A stretch of 64,000 nucleotides of DNA from Chamaesiphon minutus PCC 6605 (GTDB taxonomy: Bacteria; Cyanobacteriota; Cyanobacteriia; Cyanobacteriales; Chamaesiphonaceae): positions 1,178,001 through 1,242,000 of the forward strand of contig NC_019697.1 of the NCBI RefSeq assembly GCF_000317145.1. The letters run 5' to 3'. The notes beneath the pieces are model-generated. The model was not told the origin of the DNA and did no database searches. It was given only the letters and a program-made list of their open reading frames with translations. Below are positions 26,646-37,948 of the stretch, piece after piece (within the stretch, counting starts at the first letter, position 1; each line of letters opens with the position of its first letter). The position numbers and the translations under genes were made by a program.

Positions 26646-28480
26646 CGACTCGCGGTCGATGGATATTCATCAGGGTAATCACCAATCCAGGGCGTTCGTC
26701 ATCGCGTCCGACGCGGCTGGTGGCTTGGATATATTCGGCGGTGGTTTTGGGTTGTCCGAGAACTACCATTAAACCCAGACGAGTGATATCTAGACCGACT
26801 GAAATCATATTGGTTGCCAACACGACATCTACGGCATGTTTGCGATCGATCCCGTGGAAAGTCTTATCCAGCCTGCCCTTCGCTTCCGCCACCTGACTGG
26901 TATTAACTCGCGAGGTTAATTCTAATGGATCGTCGGCAATCTTGCGATCGGCAAACCAGCCAATTGCTTCTGTCTCTCGCTTCCTGTCGCTATATGCCTC
27001 TAAAAGCGATCGCACCTCATCCTCGACAATTCGCCGACTACCACCTAGTTCCCGCAGGGAATTAAAGTACCCCACTAATGTCATGTAAGGATCGACAGGA
27101 TTTTCATGGTTTCTCGCTCCTTTCTCTGCTTCCCATAGCTTCTGACTCGCGCCTAATAGTGCGAGATAGGTACGCAGTAGCACTACTTTCAAACTTCGCC
27201 CTTGTCCCGAAACGCCCACATATAGACGGGCATTTTTCGTTTGAGCGGAAACGGTTTGGGCAAAGAACGAGTCACGACGTTGGCGTAGCCTACCGTAGGT
27301 AATCGACTCCAGGCGGTGGAAAAACTTCTACTTGGTCGCGTCCGAACAAAGCGCGAATTTGACTGGTAGCGCGGCGCACAGTAGCCGTAGATGGGACTAT
27401 TTTGGGTTTAATTGCTTTACCATCAATCGTCCGGCAACTTAGGGTTTCGATCGCGGTTTCATATAGTCCCACCATCGTACCGAGCGGCCCCGAAATTAGG
27501 TGCAACTCGTCTTGAATGATTAGATCCGGTGGTAGTAATCCCTGTGAAAGCCGACTACTACCTTTGATGTCGGGAGTAGCAGCACCATAGAATCCATCCA
27601 CACTATAGCTATTAACTTTCCCAAACAATCCCGCTGTGCGTCCTACCCACGGCAGACTGGCAAATTTATCGACGGTGGCAATTAAGAAACAGGGCAGCCG
27701 CCGATAGATGGCATCATCAACGGTGACAATTGGTAAGAATCGATCGCCCCTAAAGTCACATTTGCGGTTGCTACAAGTGATTTTGAGATCGAGGGGATTG
27801 GCTTCAGTCGGGCGAAGTTGAAAAGATTTCTTGTCAAATTTAGATCCACACCAAGGGCAACTATCGAGGGGAATCGGCGAATTTTGAGTTCTGCCACTTT
27901 GATAATCGATCGTCTTTTGACGGGCGGTGTGGTCTTTTTTATCGCCATGTTTGCCCATTTCATTGGGAGTAGCAGCGGAACCCACCCATAGCCCGATTTC
28001 AAACGGCCAGACTCCCAACTTGGCAGGATCTTTACTCCGTTCTAATTCGAGGGCACAAACGAGAGTGGCAGCGCGACTGAGTTGGTCGATGGTGAGCAGG
28101 CGGAGGGTATAACGCATCAGAACGCTCATTCCTGCCCCGTCAATACCTGGATTCCGCAGACGACGAAGGACGAGAGTAAAAGCAGCTAATCCCAGGTAGG
28201 CTTCAGTTTTACCGCCACCTGTGGGGAAGAAGAGTAAATCGACGATTTCCCGATCGATCGTTGTTGGTTGAGCGATACCGACTAGGTTCATTAATAGGAA
28301 CGCTAGCTGAAATGGTCGCCATGTGGGGGCTTTCACCTTGATATCTACTGGAGATAGATCTGTATTATGGATACCCCGCTGACGAATGGCAGTGGAGATC
28401 GATCGATTTGCCATCCGAAAAGCTGTCAAAACATCGGGATCGTCTAAAGCTTGCAGTCCGGCAGCGATTCGCTGATTGAC
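26646..28480 (-). pseudogene. drmA: DISARM DrmA helicase remnant
   Basis: The protein has Walker A FFPTGGGKTEAYLGL, a zinc-binding CPWCGSKF...CSNRKCDFRG and Walker B IIQDELHLISGPLGTM. The helicase C-terminal part has DVVLATNMISVGLDITRLGLMVV and QATSRVGRD. These match DrmA, the helicase of DISARM. A 22-bp micro-element at 27280 breaks the frame between FPPPGVD and RRDSFFAQT; removal restores it. The N terminus is replaced by an IS630 fragment, and the C terminus after IHRPR is deleted. Non-functional. Confidence 0.8.
27280..27301 (+). repeat. micro-element copy, 22 bp, frameshifting drmA
   Basis: Head TTGGCGTAGCC and hairpin TACC-GTA-GGTA. Flanks CG/ATCG. Removal gives GVDRRDSFF in drmA. Confidence 0.88.
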
Positions 28481-28757
28481 AATAGTTTCCACTGTCTGCG
28501 TTCGGCAGTCAAACGCTGCGGCGATTTGCGCGTCTGTCCAGTTTGCGCCCTCAATATCTGCTTTGAGTAAAATTTGTGCGCGGCGCACCTTTTGGCTACT
28601 ACCCCTCAATTTTTTAATTACTTGGCTGAGTTGGGAACGTTCTTCTGCTGTCAGTCTGACAATATATTTTTTCGCCATCCGCTTGACACTTATTCGCCTA
28701 ATTTTGCCGATTTTCCTCATTTTAGCAACCCTAAGTTTTAATCTTGACGCTGCACTA
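28481..28757 (-). mobile_element. IS630-family fragment (N-terminal transposase piece)
   Basis: From the ATG at 28678 the frame reads MAKKYIVRLTAEERSQLSQV...VRRAQILLKAD...NWTDAQIAAAFDCRTQTVE. This is the typical HTH start of another group of IS630 transposases. It is cut after about 66 residues, where drmA sequence begins. The outer end lies at a TA near 28756. It is in frame with both neighbours, producing a long chimeric open frame. Confidence 0.75.
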
Positions 28758-29399
28758 GTCTGTCCCCGAAAGTGGAGAATTTCCAAATCGTTATCGATGA
28801 CGACACCAACAGGCGCAAACCGATCTAAAACGATCCGATCTGCTTCTTTTTGCAGATCGAAGTCACTCCACGCCGGGTCGTCGCTGGGGGTGGGATTGAC
28901 AATCTCGCTGGCATGGGCATCCGCAATCAGATCGATCGTCAGCCGTGCTGGAGCCAATTTTCTGGCATAAATTTTCTGCTTTTTATCTACCGCAATAAAC
29001 AAGTTTGAGAAGTCACCAGTTGTCTCCGATGTGCCCAACAGCAGAAAACCCGTGGTTTTTAGTCCATAGTGGAAGGTCGGCATAATCTTCTTTTGGAGTG
29101 CTGCGCCCAAATAGATCAGCACGTTGCGACAGCTAATCAGATCTAGTTTGGAAAAAGGCGGATCGCTACAGATGTTTTGTCTGGCAAAGACACACATTTC
29201 GCGGATCGACTTGGCGATCCGATACCCACCATCGACGGGCACAAAGAATCGCTGGAGCCGTTCGGGGGAGACATCTGCGACCGAGCTATACTTATAAAAG
29301 CCAGCTCTAGCTGTGTCGATCGATCGCTAATATCGGTCGCATAAATCTGAATCTGCGGCTTAATCGGCTGGTTGTCCAAATACAGCGGTTTGCATGTAA
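28758..29399 (-). pseudogene. CheR-type methyltransferase/PAS fragment
   Basis: The frame contains DNQPIKPQIQIYATDISD, then (after a frameshift near 29310) ARAGFYKYSSVADVSPERLQRFFVPVDGGYRIAKSIREMCVFARQN, then DLISCRNVLIYL and HYGLKTTGFLLLGTSE. These are the conserved blocks of the CheR domain found in large CheB-CheR-PAS proteins. The piece ends at HFRGQTSA in the PAS linker, where the IS630 fragment starts. Both gene ends are missing. Confidence 0.75.
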
Positions 29400-29432
29400 A
29401 TAAGGTACAGTACATAAAATAGTAAAACTAGT

Positions 29433-29454
29433 ACTGGGCGGCAGGAATAAACCC
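29433..29454 (+). repeat. solo end similar to the MITE at 55201
   Basis: CTAGT is followed by ACTGGGCGGC and then AGGAATAAACCC, close to the left end of the small element at 55201, which also follows CTAGT. No matching opposite end was seen nearby. The rest of the 29416-29633 gap shows nothing else I can name. Confidence 0.4.
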
Positions 29455-29633
29455 AGTGCTTCAATCGTACAATGGTTTACCTCGATCGGAGATAGCTACA
29501 GGATCGGCCCAAAAGCCTGCAAGATAGCCCTCAAAGGCGCATTCTATCATTGCTTTTTTGACCTAAAATAGCCAAAACATTAACGTCAAAACTATCTCAG
29601 AGCAAGCGTTGCAAGTATAACAGATGGATAACC

Positions 29634-32273
29634 TCATGTATATCCATATTTTTTAATGAACCAAGTTTTGACAAGTTGAGTCAAAACACAATAGCAAGTC
29701 AGGATGCCAGCTAACCAGAGAAAGTAAACGGCTGGTAACGGTACAAATCCCAAACTAGATCCGATGGGTGAAAATGGCAAATACATCCCGATACACATCA
29801 CAGTCGCGGTAATTAGCAGCATGGGTAAAGAAGCTCGACTCTGGAAAAAAGGCACCTTAGCCGTCCGAATTACGTGGACGATGAGAGTTTGAGTCATCAG
29901 GCTTTCGACAAACCAACCTGTTTGAAATAAAGCTTGATGCTCTACAGATTTTGCTCCAAACACAAACCACATCAGGGCATAAGTGGCATAATCAAAAATA
30001 GAGCTAATCGGGCCGATGAAAATCATAAACCGTCGAATATTCTCAATCTTCCACTTGGGTGGCTTGACGAGATCTTCCTTGTCCACATTATCGAAGGGAA
30101 TGCCTGTTTGGGAAAAGTCGTAGAGAAGATTATTAATTAAGATCTGGACTGGTTGCATTGGTAAAAATGGCAGCAATGCACTCGCGCCAAGAACGCTAAA
30201 CATATTACCAAAATTAGAACTAGTACCCATTCTGATGTACTTTACTATATTTGAAAAAGTCTGGCGACCGATCGTGACTCCAGACTCTAGGACTAATAAG
30301 TTTTTTTCGAGTAAAATTATGTCTGCTGATTCTTTGGCAACATCGGCGGCTGTATCGACGGAGATGCCGACATCAGCCTCTCGCAAGGCTGCTGCATCAT
30401 TAATACCATCGCCCATATAGCCAACGATGTTACCTGCTTTGCGGAGTACCTGAATCACCTTAGCTTTTTGGGTGGGCGAGAACTTCGCAAAAATAGTGGT
30501 AGTTGCAGCAACTTCGGCTAACTTATCATCGGCTAAAGATTCAATATCGCTACCTAATAAAACATTTTGAACGGGTAAGCCCACATCTCGACAGATTTTT
30601 TGAGTAATAATCTCATTATCTCCAGTTAAAATTTTGACATCGACTCCATTGCGCTTGAGAGCTTTAAGTGCTTGAGCGGCGGAATCTTTGGGTGGATCGA
30701 GAAAGGCAATGTTTCCTAATAAAATCAGATTACTTTCATCAGCGATCGTACAGTGAGATTGTGCTATTGGAATCGTTTTGTAGGCTACTGCAATCACCCG
30801 TAGCCCATCAGAATTGAGCTTTTGTTGTAAATCGGCAACTCTAGTATGAACTGACTCATCGATCGGCAAAATCTTGTCATCAACTTTGAGTTGAGTGCAA
30901 ATTTTGAGGACTTCTTCAACGGCACCTTTGCAAATCAGCACATGGTCTTTGCCCGTTTCGGCGATAATCACCGACATCCTTCGCCGCACAAAGTCGAATG
31001 GAATCTCATCAAATTTGTGGTAGTCTCTGTCAATATCTAAGGATGTAAGTTCTTGTTTGCGTTCTAATACGGCGACATCCAATAAATTCTTCAAGCCAGT
31101 CTGGTAGAAGCTATTGAGATAAGCATATTTAAGCACATCCAAACTTTCTTTTCCATAGGGATCTAAATGCCGTTGCAAGACGATTTTATCTTGGGTGAGG
31201 GTACCTGTTTTGTCGGTACAGAGGATATTCATCGAGCCAAAATCTTGAATCGCATCGATGTTTTTGACAATCACTTTTTTGTCAGACATTGCAATTGCCC
31301 CTTTTGCCAAGTTTGCGGTCACAATTACAGGCAACATTTCAGGAGCTAATCCGACAGCAACAGATAAAGCGAAAGTGAACGCCTCTACCCAATTGTGCTT
31401 GACTACGCCATTAATCAGAAATACGAGTGGAGCCATAATCAGCATAAAGCGCAATAGCAGCGTGGTCACACTATTTACAGCTTTATCAAAACTGGTGCGA
31501 ACTCGATTGCCACCGAGTGTCTTGGCTATTGATGCCAGATAAGTATGACTGCCTGTTTCGGCGACCACAGCGGTGCCCGAACCACTAACTACCGTCGTAC
31601 CCATAAAGCAGAGATTGACCAGCTCTAAGGGGTTTTTCTCCTGCTTGTCGGCCAGATTTACGTGTTTTTCGACAGGGAGCGATTCGCCTGTGAGCGTAGA
31701 TTGACCAAGAAATAAATCCTTCGCTACAATTAGCCGAATATCGGCAGGAATCATATCTCCGGCTGAGAGAAAGACAATATCCCCAGGTACTAATAACTTC
31801 ACGGCAATTTCTGTTCCGCTGATGCCTTGTTGCTCTTTTGGGGTGGTAACTTTATTGTTACCCTGGCGACTCACTGCGGCGGTGATACTGACCATTTCTC
31901 GCAGCTTTTCGGCAGCTTTATTCGACTGAAATTCTTGAGAAAACCGTAACAGTCCTCCGAAAATTACCATCATAAAAATGATAAAAGCTGCGGTAGGACT
32001 CCCAGTTAACAATGAAATTGTCCCCAGCGCAATTAGTAGCAGTGAGAGGGGATTTGTCACCGTTTTCAGCAGTTGGATATACCACTTACTTGGCTTTTTA
32101 CGGGCGATTTCATTTAATCCCGATTTTAATAATCGCCGCTGGGCTTCGGTTTCAGTTAGTCCATCTAGAGTAGTATCGAATAATTTCAGAACTCCAGCTA
32201 CATCTTTCTGAGCAATATTGATAAGTGCGTTGGATGAATCTACAGAATTGGCATTCCGGCTGGAATTATTCAT
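29634..32273 (-). CDS. mgtA: magnesium-type P-type ATPase (P3B, MgtA/MgtB-like)
   Basis: This 879-residue protein carries an N-terminal cation-ATPase domain, the actuator LTGESLPVEKH, the phosphorylation motif CTDKTGTLTQD and the hinge MGDGINDAAALREADVGISVD. The C-terminal membrane segments have the MgtA-like NNLLYDFSQTGIPFDNVD motif. MgtA enzymes import Mg2+ at the plasma membrane. The length is normal. Its promoter carries the shared CCTCAC direct repeat and a TAAGAT box at 32333-32365, so it probably belongs to the same regulon as ldhA and pyk. Divergent from gpmA. Confidence 0.88.
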   Translation of the reverse strand: MNNSSRNANSVDSSNALINIAQKDVAGVLKLFDTTLDGLTETEAQRRLLKSGLNEIARKKPSKWYIQLLKTVTNPLSLLLIALGTISLLTGSPTAAFIIFMMVIFGGLLRFSQEFQSNKAAEKLREMVSITAAVSRQGNNKVTTPKEQQGISGTEIAVKLLVPGDIVFLSAGDMIPADIRLIVAKDLFLGQSTLTGESLPVEKHVNLADKQEKNPLELVNLCFMGTTVVSGSGTAVVAETGSHTYLASIAKTLGGNRVRTSFDKAVNSVTTLLLRFMLIMAPLVFLINGVVKHNWVEAFTFALSVAVGLAPEMLPVIVTANLAKGAIAMSDKKVIVKNIDAIQDFGSMNILCTDKTGTLTQDKIVLQRHLDPYGKESLDVLKYAYLNSFYQTGLKNLLDVAVLERKQELTSLDIDRDYHKFDEIPFDFVRRRMSVIIAETGKDHVLICKGAVEEVLKICTQLKVDDKILPIDESVHTRVADLQQKLNSDGLRVIAVAYKTIPIAQSHCTIADESNLILLGNIAFLDPPKDSAAQALKALKRNGVDVKILTGDNEIITQKICRDVGLPVQNVLLGSDIESLADDKLAEVAATTTIFAKFSPTQKAKVIQVLRKAGNIVGYMGDGINDAAALREADVGISVDTAADVAKESADIILLEKNLLVLESGVTIGRQTFSNIVKYIRMGTSSNFGNMFSVLGASALLPFLPMQPVQILINNLLYDFSQTGIPFDNVDKEDLVKPPKWKIENIRRFMIFIGPISSIFDYATYALMWFVFGAKSVEHQALFQTGWFVESLMTQTLIVHVIRTAKVPFFQSRASLPMLLITATVMCIGMYLPFSPIGSSLGFVPLPAVYFLWLAGILTCYCVLTQLVKTWFIKKYGYT

Positions 32274-32332
32274 TAAGTAGTTTAATTTAGGGTATTAAAT
32301 TGTCGGGAATTCGGAAGTTATTAAGTACTGCG

Positions 32333-32365
32333 ATCTTAGGCTAATATTGTGAGGATCTCGTGAGG
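32333..32365 (-). promoter_or_regulatory. shared-regulon promoter a: mgtA (divergent gpmA)
   Basis: Read on the minus strand: CCTCAC-GAGAT-CCTCAC, then 10 nt, then TAAGAT. The two hexamers are 11 bp apart and take the place of a -35 box, the layout of OmpR/PhoB-type activator sites. The -10 lies about 60 bp before the mgtA ATG. The site also sits 48 bp before the gpmA ATG and could act on both. Confidence 0.75.
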
Positions 32366-32413
32366 TAGTTATATATTGAAGTAGTGAATTGCGAATAATC
32401 AAGAGCGAGAATA

Positions 32414-33136
32414 ATGGCTCAACTAATTTTGGTTCGGCATGGTCAGAGCCTCTGGAACGCCCTCAATAAGTTCACGGGATGGGTAGATGTACCCCTGAGC
32501 GAACGCGGTCGTGCTGAGGCGACAATTGCTTCCTGTCGGCTTAGTGGTTATCGAGTGAATGTCTGTTTCACGAGTAAATTAATTCGGGCAATTGAAACAG
32601 CAACAATTTGTCTAACCGAAAATGATGACATCTGCGGTGGCAAAATTCCGATTATTAAACACGAGCAACCCGACGCAGATTGGCGCGGCTGGGACAGCTA
32701 TGATGGTAATCCGGCGGAAGAACTACCTATTTTTACGAATGCTGCCCTCGATGAGCGGTTTTATGGTGAGTTGCAGGGTTTAAATAAAGCGGATACGGCT
32801 GCTAAGTACGGCAACGAACAGGTGCAAAAGTGGCGCAGATCTTACAGTGTTCGACCTCCGGGCGGCGAGAGCTTGGAGGATACCCAACAGCGGGTGGTTG
32901 CTTATTTTAACAGCCGGATTCTGCCCCATTTACGCGCAGGTGATAATGTCTTAATTGCCGCACATGGTAACTCATTGCGTTGGCGGAGCCTCTCCTTTGG
33001 AGAATCGATTATCATGATGCTCGATAGGTTGAGTCCAGATGAAGTGACAGCACTAGAACTGGCAACGGGTGTACCGATCGTGTATGAACTGGATGCTGCT
33101 GGAGGATCGATCGGCAAACAGATTTTGAACGATTGA
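32414..33136 (+). CDS. gpmA: 2,3-bisphosphoglycerate-dependent phosphoglycerate mutase
   Basis: It interconverts 3- and 2-phosphoglycerate in glycolysis. The phospho-acceptor motif LVRHGQSLWN is at the N terminus, ERFYGELQGLNK follows, and the second catalytic His is in IAAHGNSLR. Directly after NSLR the protein has the insert WRSLSFGE, encoded by a 24-bp micro-element at 32980. Without it the protein reads NSLRSIIMMLDRLS, as in normal GpmA. The insert lies next to the active-site His, so activity may be affected although the frame is kept. Confidence 0.9.
   Translation: MAQLILVRHGQSLWNALNKFTGWVDVPLSERGRAEATIASCRLSGYRVNVCFTSKLIRAIETATICLTENDDICGGKIPIIKHEQPDADWRGWDSYDGNPAEELPIFTNAALDERFYGELQGLNKADTAAKYGNEQVQKWRRSYSVRPPGGESLEDTQQRVVAYFNSRILPHLRAGDNVLIAAHGNSLRWRSLSFGESIIMMLDRLSPDEVTALELATGVPIVYELDAAGGSIGKQILND
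32980..33003 (+). repeat. micro-element copy, 24 bp, in frame in gpmA
   Basis: Head TTGGCGGAGCC and hairpin TCTCC-TTT-GGAGA. Flanks CG/ATCG; removal gives TTG CGA TCG ATT (LRSI). Confidence 0.9.
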
Positions 33137-33194
33137 TACCAATTGAGAGATAATGTTTGGAATGTATAAGACGTATAGGCAAGGGTGGAAATAG

Positions 33195-34724
33195 TTGAAT
33201 CGGCAAGCACTTCTTGAATCAAAAGACGATATTATTAGCCTTCAAAGTGCGTTTCTCAGATCTAAATCATTGGAAAGTAGGAAGACATTGGGGCAATTCT
33301 TCACAGGATTGGCTGTGTCTGATTACATGGCATCTCTGGTCGTCAAGCCCAAAAGTAAGACTATTCGCATTCTCGACGCTGGCGCAGGAACTGGTATGTT
33401 AACTGCGTCTACTGCTTTGCATTGCTTAGGTATGGGTTGTAAGACTGTTCACGCTGTACTATATGAACTTGACTATGAGGCAGTTGCCAACCTTAAACAA
33501 ACGCTAAATATCATTCAGCGCAAGTTTTCTAAACAACTAGCAACCTTCACTTATGAAATCTGTTGTCAAGACTTTGTGCTTGCTAGACCAGATAAAGAAG
33601 AAACCATTCAGCCCTTCGATATATCAGTAATCAACCCGCCATACTTTAAATACAGTGCGAAAGATTCACCTTATGCTAGAGCGGTAGCCGATCTGTATCA
33701 AGGCGATCCGAATATATATGCTTCATTCATGGCAGTTGTAATGGCTTGCATGAAGGTTGGGGGACAGATGGTAACGATAACACCTCGCAGTTTCACAAAT
33801 GGACTTTATTTCAGGAGTTTTCGTGAATACTTACTAACTGAATCAGCAATAAGCTTAATTCATATTTTCAAACACAGAGACAAGGTGTTTAAGAATGTTG
33901 ACTCAGCGGTGCTTCAAGAAAATATTATTTGCTATTTCATTAAAGGCAGTAATGCCGATACCATAACAGTTCGATCGAGTGACTGCGATGTCAGCATCAA
34001 CCATGCCGAAGAGAAACAATATCCGATTCATTTAATTGTCGATCCTTCAAATGACCAAAGACTAATTAGAATTCCTGAATCAGCTTACGCCGCTGGCATT
34101 TTGCAGCAAGCTGAAACCTTGAAAACCACTTTTGAAGGTGCTGGGTATTTTATTTCGACTGGTCGTGTGGTCGAACATCGTGCCCGCCAATACATCACCG
34201 AAGACACCAGCTCAGAAAATACAGTTCCGCTTTACCGTCCACACAATGTGACCCCACTAACCGCAACTTGGGTAGGTAATCATAAGAAAGACGTATCCTT
34301 TAAGCTTAATGAACACCATGATAAACATACGATGAAAAATGGTAATTATGTGTTGCTAAAACGTTTTTCTTCCAAAGACGAAAAGCGGCGTTTGGTCGCT
34401 AGCGTTCACCTCGCCAAAATGCACTGTCGTGAATCGATTGGTTTTGGTAACAAGATAAATTATATTGGCATATTAGGTGGTGAGCTATCTACTATTGAAG
34501 CCTACGGTCTTGCGACTGTTCTTAATTCATCATTCATGGATAAGTATTTCAGGTGCATTTCAGGCAATACACAAGTAAATGCTACTGAAATCAGGGTAAT
34601 GAAATTTCCATCCCGCGACCAAGTGAAAGAAATCGGTGAGCAAGCTTACAAGCTGAAGCTTTTTGAAACGGCTAAAATTGATTTAATCGTGAACCCAGTT
34701 CTTGGTGTAATGAATTTAACATAA
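33195..34724 (+). CDS. N6-adenine DNA methyltransferase, BsuBI/PstI type
   Basis: This 509-residue protein has the SAM-binding motif I ILDAGAGTGMLTAS and the catalytic motif IV VINPPYFKYS (NPPY, amino-methylating adenine). The N terminus SLESRKTLGQFFTG is typical of Eco57I/BsuBI-like enzymes. It is followed 10 bp later by a BsuBI/PstI-type endonuclease, so it should protect CTGCAG or a related site. The specificity is inferred from the partner only. The start at 33195 is a TTG without a strong ribosome site, so the true N terminus is uncertain by a few residues. Confidence 0.85.
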   Translation: MNRQALLESKDDIISLQSAFLRSKSLESRKTLGQFFTGLAVSDYMASLVVKPKSKTIRILDAGAGTGMLTASTALHCLGMGCKTVHAVLYELDYEAVANLKQTLNIIQRKFSKQLATFTYEICCQDFVLARPDKEETIQPFDISVINPPYFKYSAKDSPYARAVADLYQGDPNIYASFMAVVMACMKVGGQMVTITPRSFTNGLYFRSFREYLLTESAISLIHIFKHRDKVFKNVDSAVLQENIICYFIKGSNADTITVRSSDCDVSINHAEEKQYPIHLIVDPSNDQRLIRIPESAYAAGILQQAETLKTTFEGAGYFISTGRVVEHRARQYITEDTSSENTVPLYRPHNVTPLTATWVGNHKKDVSFKLNEHHDKHTMKNGNYVLLKRFSSKDEKRRLVASVHLAKMHCRESIGFGNKINYIGILGGELSTIEAYGLATVLNSSFMDKYFRCISGNTQVNATEIRVMKFPSRDQVKEIGEQAYKLKLFETAKIDLIVNPVLGVMNLT

Positions 34725-34734
34725 GGGGTGAAGT

Positions 34735-35721
34735 TTGGAATTTACGGCACAGCAAAAAGAGAAACTTAATGAAGCAAAAGCATTGTTGACTGCCTTGGGG
34801 CTGCCAAAAGCACAGTGTAAAGATCGATCGGCATGGGTCTTTTTGGCTCTGGCTAATATAAAACCTTCGGATGACTGGAGTTCATCAACAGCAACGCTTT
34901 TATTAATTGTGAACATCATGAAATTCATTCGTAATGAATATGGAATGGACTATAAGACGGGTAGCCGCGAAACCATTAGAAAATACACACTTCATCAATT
35001 CGAGCAAGCCCGTATTGTCGATCGAAACCGAGATGACCCTACGCGAGCAACCAATAGCAAAGACAATAACTATTCATTGAATCAGTCAATATTGGAGATT
35101 CTGGCGGAATATCCACACGGCGGCTGGCTGGGGAAAGTTCAAAATTACAAGGACGCTGTGCCCGAATTGAAGGCACAATACGACCGCGCTCTCGATCTGC
35201 ACAAAATTCCAATTAGCTTACCCAGCGGCGAAACCATCACACTCTCACCTGGTAAGCATAACCAGCTTCACGCCGACATTATTCACGAATTCTGTTCGCG
35301 CTTCATCGGTACTGGCGGTCGATTGTTATACATTGGTGATACCGCCAGCAGTCGAAAAGAAGGCGGAAAACTGATGTTTTTAGAAGCCGAATACCTGGAA
35401 TCATTGGGTGTAACCCCAATGTCACATGAAAAATTGCCAGATGTTGTGGTGTATGACGAAGATCGGGAATGGCTATTTTTGATTGAAGCAGTTACGAGTC
35501 ATGGCCCTATATCCCCAAAGCGGTGGGTTGAACTTGAGGAAGCCTTCAAAGATTGTAAGGTTGGTCTTGTATATGTGACAGCATTTCCAGACCGTGCTGA
35601 ATTTCGCAAGAATGCGGCTGATATTGCATGGGAAACTGAAGTGTGGATTGCTGATAATCCAGACCATCTGATTCATTTTAATGGTGAGCGTTTCCTCGGC
35701 CCTCATGTAAAAGCAACTTAA
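34735..35721 (+). CDS. type II restriction endonuclease, BsuBI/PstI family
   Basis: This 328-residue protein matches the BsuBI/PstI family by its C-terminal catalytic part: [16 protein letters not shown], then [32 protein letters not shown], which holds the PD and E-A-V elements of the nuclease core. The N-terminal half is a helical DNA-recognition region. It starts with TTG 10 bp after the methylase stop, preceded by AAGGGGTG, so the two are co-transcribed. BsuBI and PstI cut CTGCAG; a check for avoidance of that word would test the specificity. Confidence 0.85.
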   Translation: MEFTAQQKEKLNEAKALLTALGLPKAQCKDRSAWVFLALANIKPSDDWSSSTATLLLIVNIMKFIRNEYGMDYKTGSRETIRKYTLHQFEQARIVDRNRDDPTRATNSKDNNYSLNQSILEILAEYPHGGWLGKVQNYKDAVPELKAQYDRALDLHKIPISLPSGETITLSPGKHNQLHADIIHEFCSRFIGTGGRLLYIGDTASSRKEGGKLMFLEAEYLESLGVTPMSHEKLPDVVVYDEDREWLFLIEAVTSHGPISPKRWVELEEAFKDCKVGLVYVTAFPDRAEFRKNAADIAWETEVWIADNPDHLIHFNGERFLGPHVKAT

Positions 35722-35786
35722 TTATCTAGCTTAAAATAATAGGGATAGTGCCTTTCCTCGATCGGGCAAACTTTCGTCGATTCGAT

Positions 35787-36815
<1,029 letters not shown>

Positions 36816-36828
36816 TTAATTCCTGAAT

Positions 36829-37837
36829 CTAAATTTCATTTTCACAAGGCTGTTTCTGTTCGATTTGCGTGATATTTGCTAGTGTCACTTCAGCGTTGGC
36901 GAAGCCTACCGTAGGTAATCGCCCGCATTGCATCTTCAGTAAAAAATGCCTGATGTCCGGTAATCATCACATTTGGAAAAGTCATCAGGCGGGCAAAGGT
37001 ATCGTCTTGCATAATTCGATCGGATCGATCTTCAAAGAATAGTGCTGACTCTTGTTCGTAGACATCTAATCCTAATGCACCAATTTGGGATGATTTGAGT
37101 GCAGTAATAATCGCATCTGTGTCGATTAATGCGCCCCGACTGGTGTTAATTAGCATCACATGGGGCTTCATTTGGACGATCGCCTCTTTATTAATTAAGT
37201 GATGATTTTCTGGAGTTAATGGACAATGGAGGGTAATAATATCTGACTGGGAAAATAGTTGGGACAGCTCCATATATTGGACTCCGATCTCCTCACATTG
37301 GGGGTTGCGGTAGGGATCGTATGCAATAACTTTGCAACCAAACCCCGTCATAATTTGAGCGGTGACTGTGCCAATTCTGCCCGTACCGATAATTCCGATC
37401 GTGCGTCCGTGTAAATCGAATCCGAGCAATCCTTCGAGTGAAAAATTGCCTTCACGGACGCGGTTATAGGCGCGATGTAATTTGCGATTGAGTGTCAGGA
37501 TTAATCCCACGGTATGTTCGGCGACGGCATAGGGAGAATAGGCGGGAACTCGCACTAATTTGATGCCCAGATTTTTTGCAGCTTCGACATCGACATTGTT
37601 ATACCCAGCAGAGCGCAAGGCAATGAGGCTGACATGATGGCTAGCGAGAGCCTCTAACGTGTCTTTATCGACTTCATCATTCACAAAGATACAAACAGCG
37701 GTGGCATCTTTCGCAAGGATGGCGGTGTGTCGATCGAGTTTAGGTTCTAAAAATGTTAGTTGATGTTGATGTTGTGAATTAGCGGCTGTAAAAAATTGTC
37801 GATCGTATGACTTGGTACTAAAAATAGCAACTTTCAC
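36829..37837 (-). pseudogene. ldhA: D-lactate dehydrogenase with C-terminal frameshift by a micro-element
   Basis: This is a D-2-hydroxyacid dehydrogenase of the LdhA group: substrate Arg in [16 protein letters not shown] motif [10 protein letters not shown], acidic YEQE and the catalytic His in [14 protein letters not shown]. The 22-bp micro-element at 36896 shifts the frame after AMRAI and ends the protein at 36890 with TYGRLRQR. Removal restores [16 protein letters not shown]... to a stop at 36829. Only the last C-terminal residues change, so the shortened enzyme might still work. Promoter b lies just upstream. Confidence 0.82.
36896..36917 (+). repeat. micro-element copy, 22 bp, near the 3' end of ldhA
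   Basis: Head TTGGCGAAGCC and hairpin TACC-GTA-GGTA. Flanks CG/ATCG. Removal restores GCG ATC GCT GAA (AIAE). Confidence 0.88.
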
Positions 37838-37861
37838 AGTTCATTTTCCTTAATACTTCTC

Positions 37862-37894
37862 ATCTTAGGTTTAAAGTGTGAGAATCTCGTGAGG
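37862..37894 (-). promoter_or_regulatory. shared-regulon promoter b: ldhA-gap
   Basis: Minus strand: CCTCAC-GAGAT-TCTCAC, 10 nt, TAAGAT. It is nearly identical to promoter a over more than 30 bp, including the flanking CCTAAGAT. The -10 lies about 25 bp before the ldhA ATG, so the leader would be very short. Confidence 0.75.
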
Positions 37895-37948
37895 TAATCA
37901 TATCGATCGCTTCGACTATTTTGCCATCACCATCGCGGAAATTTACTA

